A stretch of 64,000 nt of DNA from Pycnococcus provasolii (taxonomy: Eukaryota; Chlorophyta; Pseudoscourfieldiophyceae; Pseudoscourfieldiales). The translations under genes were made by a program, and so were the position numbers. Within the stretch, counting starts at the first letter, position 1, and every line of letters starts with the position of its first letter. Below are positions 63,897-64,000 of this stretch, one piece after another. The stretch covers positions 372,001-436,000 of the forward strand of contig CP150564.1 in NCBI GenBank assembly GCA_049487715.1, read 5' to 3'. The notes below the pieces were generated by a model. That model made no database searches and was not told the DNA's origin. It was given only the letters and a program-made list of their open reading frames with translations.

Positions 63897-64000
63897 CGTC
63901 CGGCCGTTCCCATTCTTCTGCGCCGGCCGTCGACGGGTGTTGCTTTTTCTCGTTGTGTGCGATGGTGGCCTCACCTGCACGTTCCTCTCGTGGTCTCAGG
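63897..64000. other. Window end, nothing assignable
   Basis: Too short to interpret. Confidence 0.3.

Overview
The window is nuclear DNA from a photosynthetic eukaryote, most likely a green alga (chlorophyte, possibly prasinophyte-like). Reasons: GC-rich, compact, mostly single-exon genes; plant-type plastid proteins (a fibrillin tail, CCB1-like, a plastid-type SRS2/UvrD helicase, a plastid GNAT, a thylakoid-type protein); SPPPP-rich hydroxyproline-type wall glycoprotein modules; and scattered TTAGGG/TTAGGGG telomere-like repeats between genes. There are no operons, CRISPR arrays or rRNA genes. I found no convincing tRNA. Species is not determined.

Layout. 0-6 kb: 3' end of a fibrillin gene, a FAD2-type oleate desaturase converging on a CFAS/coclaurine-NMT-like methyltransferase, an Fe/2OG dioxygenase-like gene, and CCB1 (cytochrome b6f haem ci assembly). 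6.8-11.9 kb: one 1,678-codon gene for a transmembrane protein with a proline-rich, discoidin-like exterior and a zinc-ribbon/IQ/PLAT-like interior. 12-19.5 kb: an unknown gene and a cytochrome P450, separated by a 4.1 kb insertion with 174-179 bp terminal inverted repeats and a 9 bp target duplication (Mutator-like architecture). 19.5-23 kb: ornithine aminotransferase, then a hairpin-flanked gag-like cassette. 23-28 kb: PDCD5, plastid-type UvrD helicase, a spliced PhyH dioxygenase. 28-38 kb: mainly unfamiliar algal proteins (duplicated four-Cys domain, WRKLTR-repeat tail-anchored protein, somatomedin-B-like secreted protein, tiny Ala/Cys-rich membrane protein, chlorophyllase-like hydrolase, BAR-like protein). 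39-50 kb: housekeeping genes EMG1/NEP1, RPC4, APN2-type endonuclease, TRM11, GNAT, REX1-B. 50.7-54 kb: a triple aldo-keto reductase fusion whose first domain has lost its catalytic residues and whose other two are recent, protein-identical duplicates. 54-64 kb: class 3 lipase (one intron inferred from phase), an Ala-rich thylakoid-type protein, XPD/RAD3 helicase, and a broken piggyBac-like transposase.

Genes are independent transcription units in alternating orientation. Themes are lipid modification (FAD2, CFAS-like, lipase), DNA repair/transcription (UvrD-like, APN2, REX1-B, XPD, RPC4) and RNA modification (EMG1, TRM11). Telomere-like repeats lie roughly 100-250 bp upstream of several start codons and may act as promoter telo-boxes.
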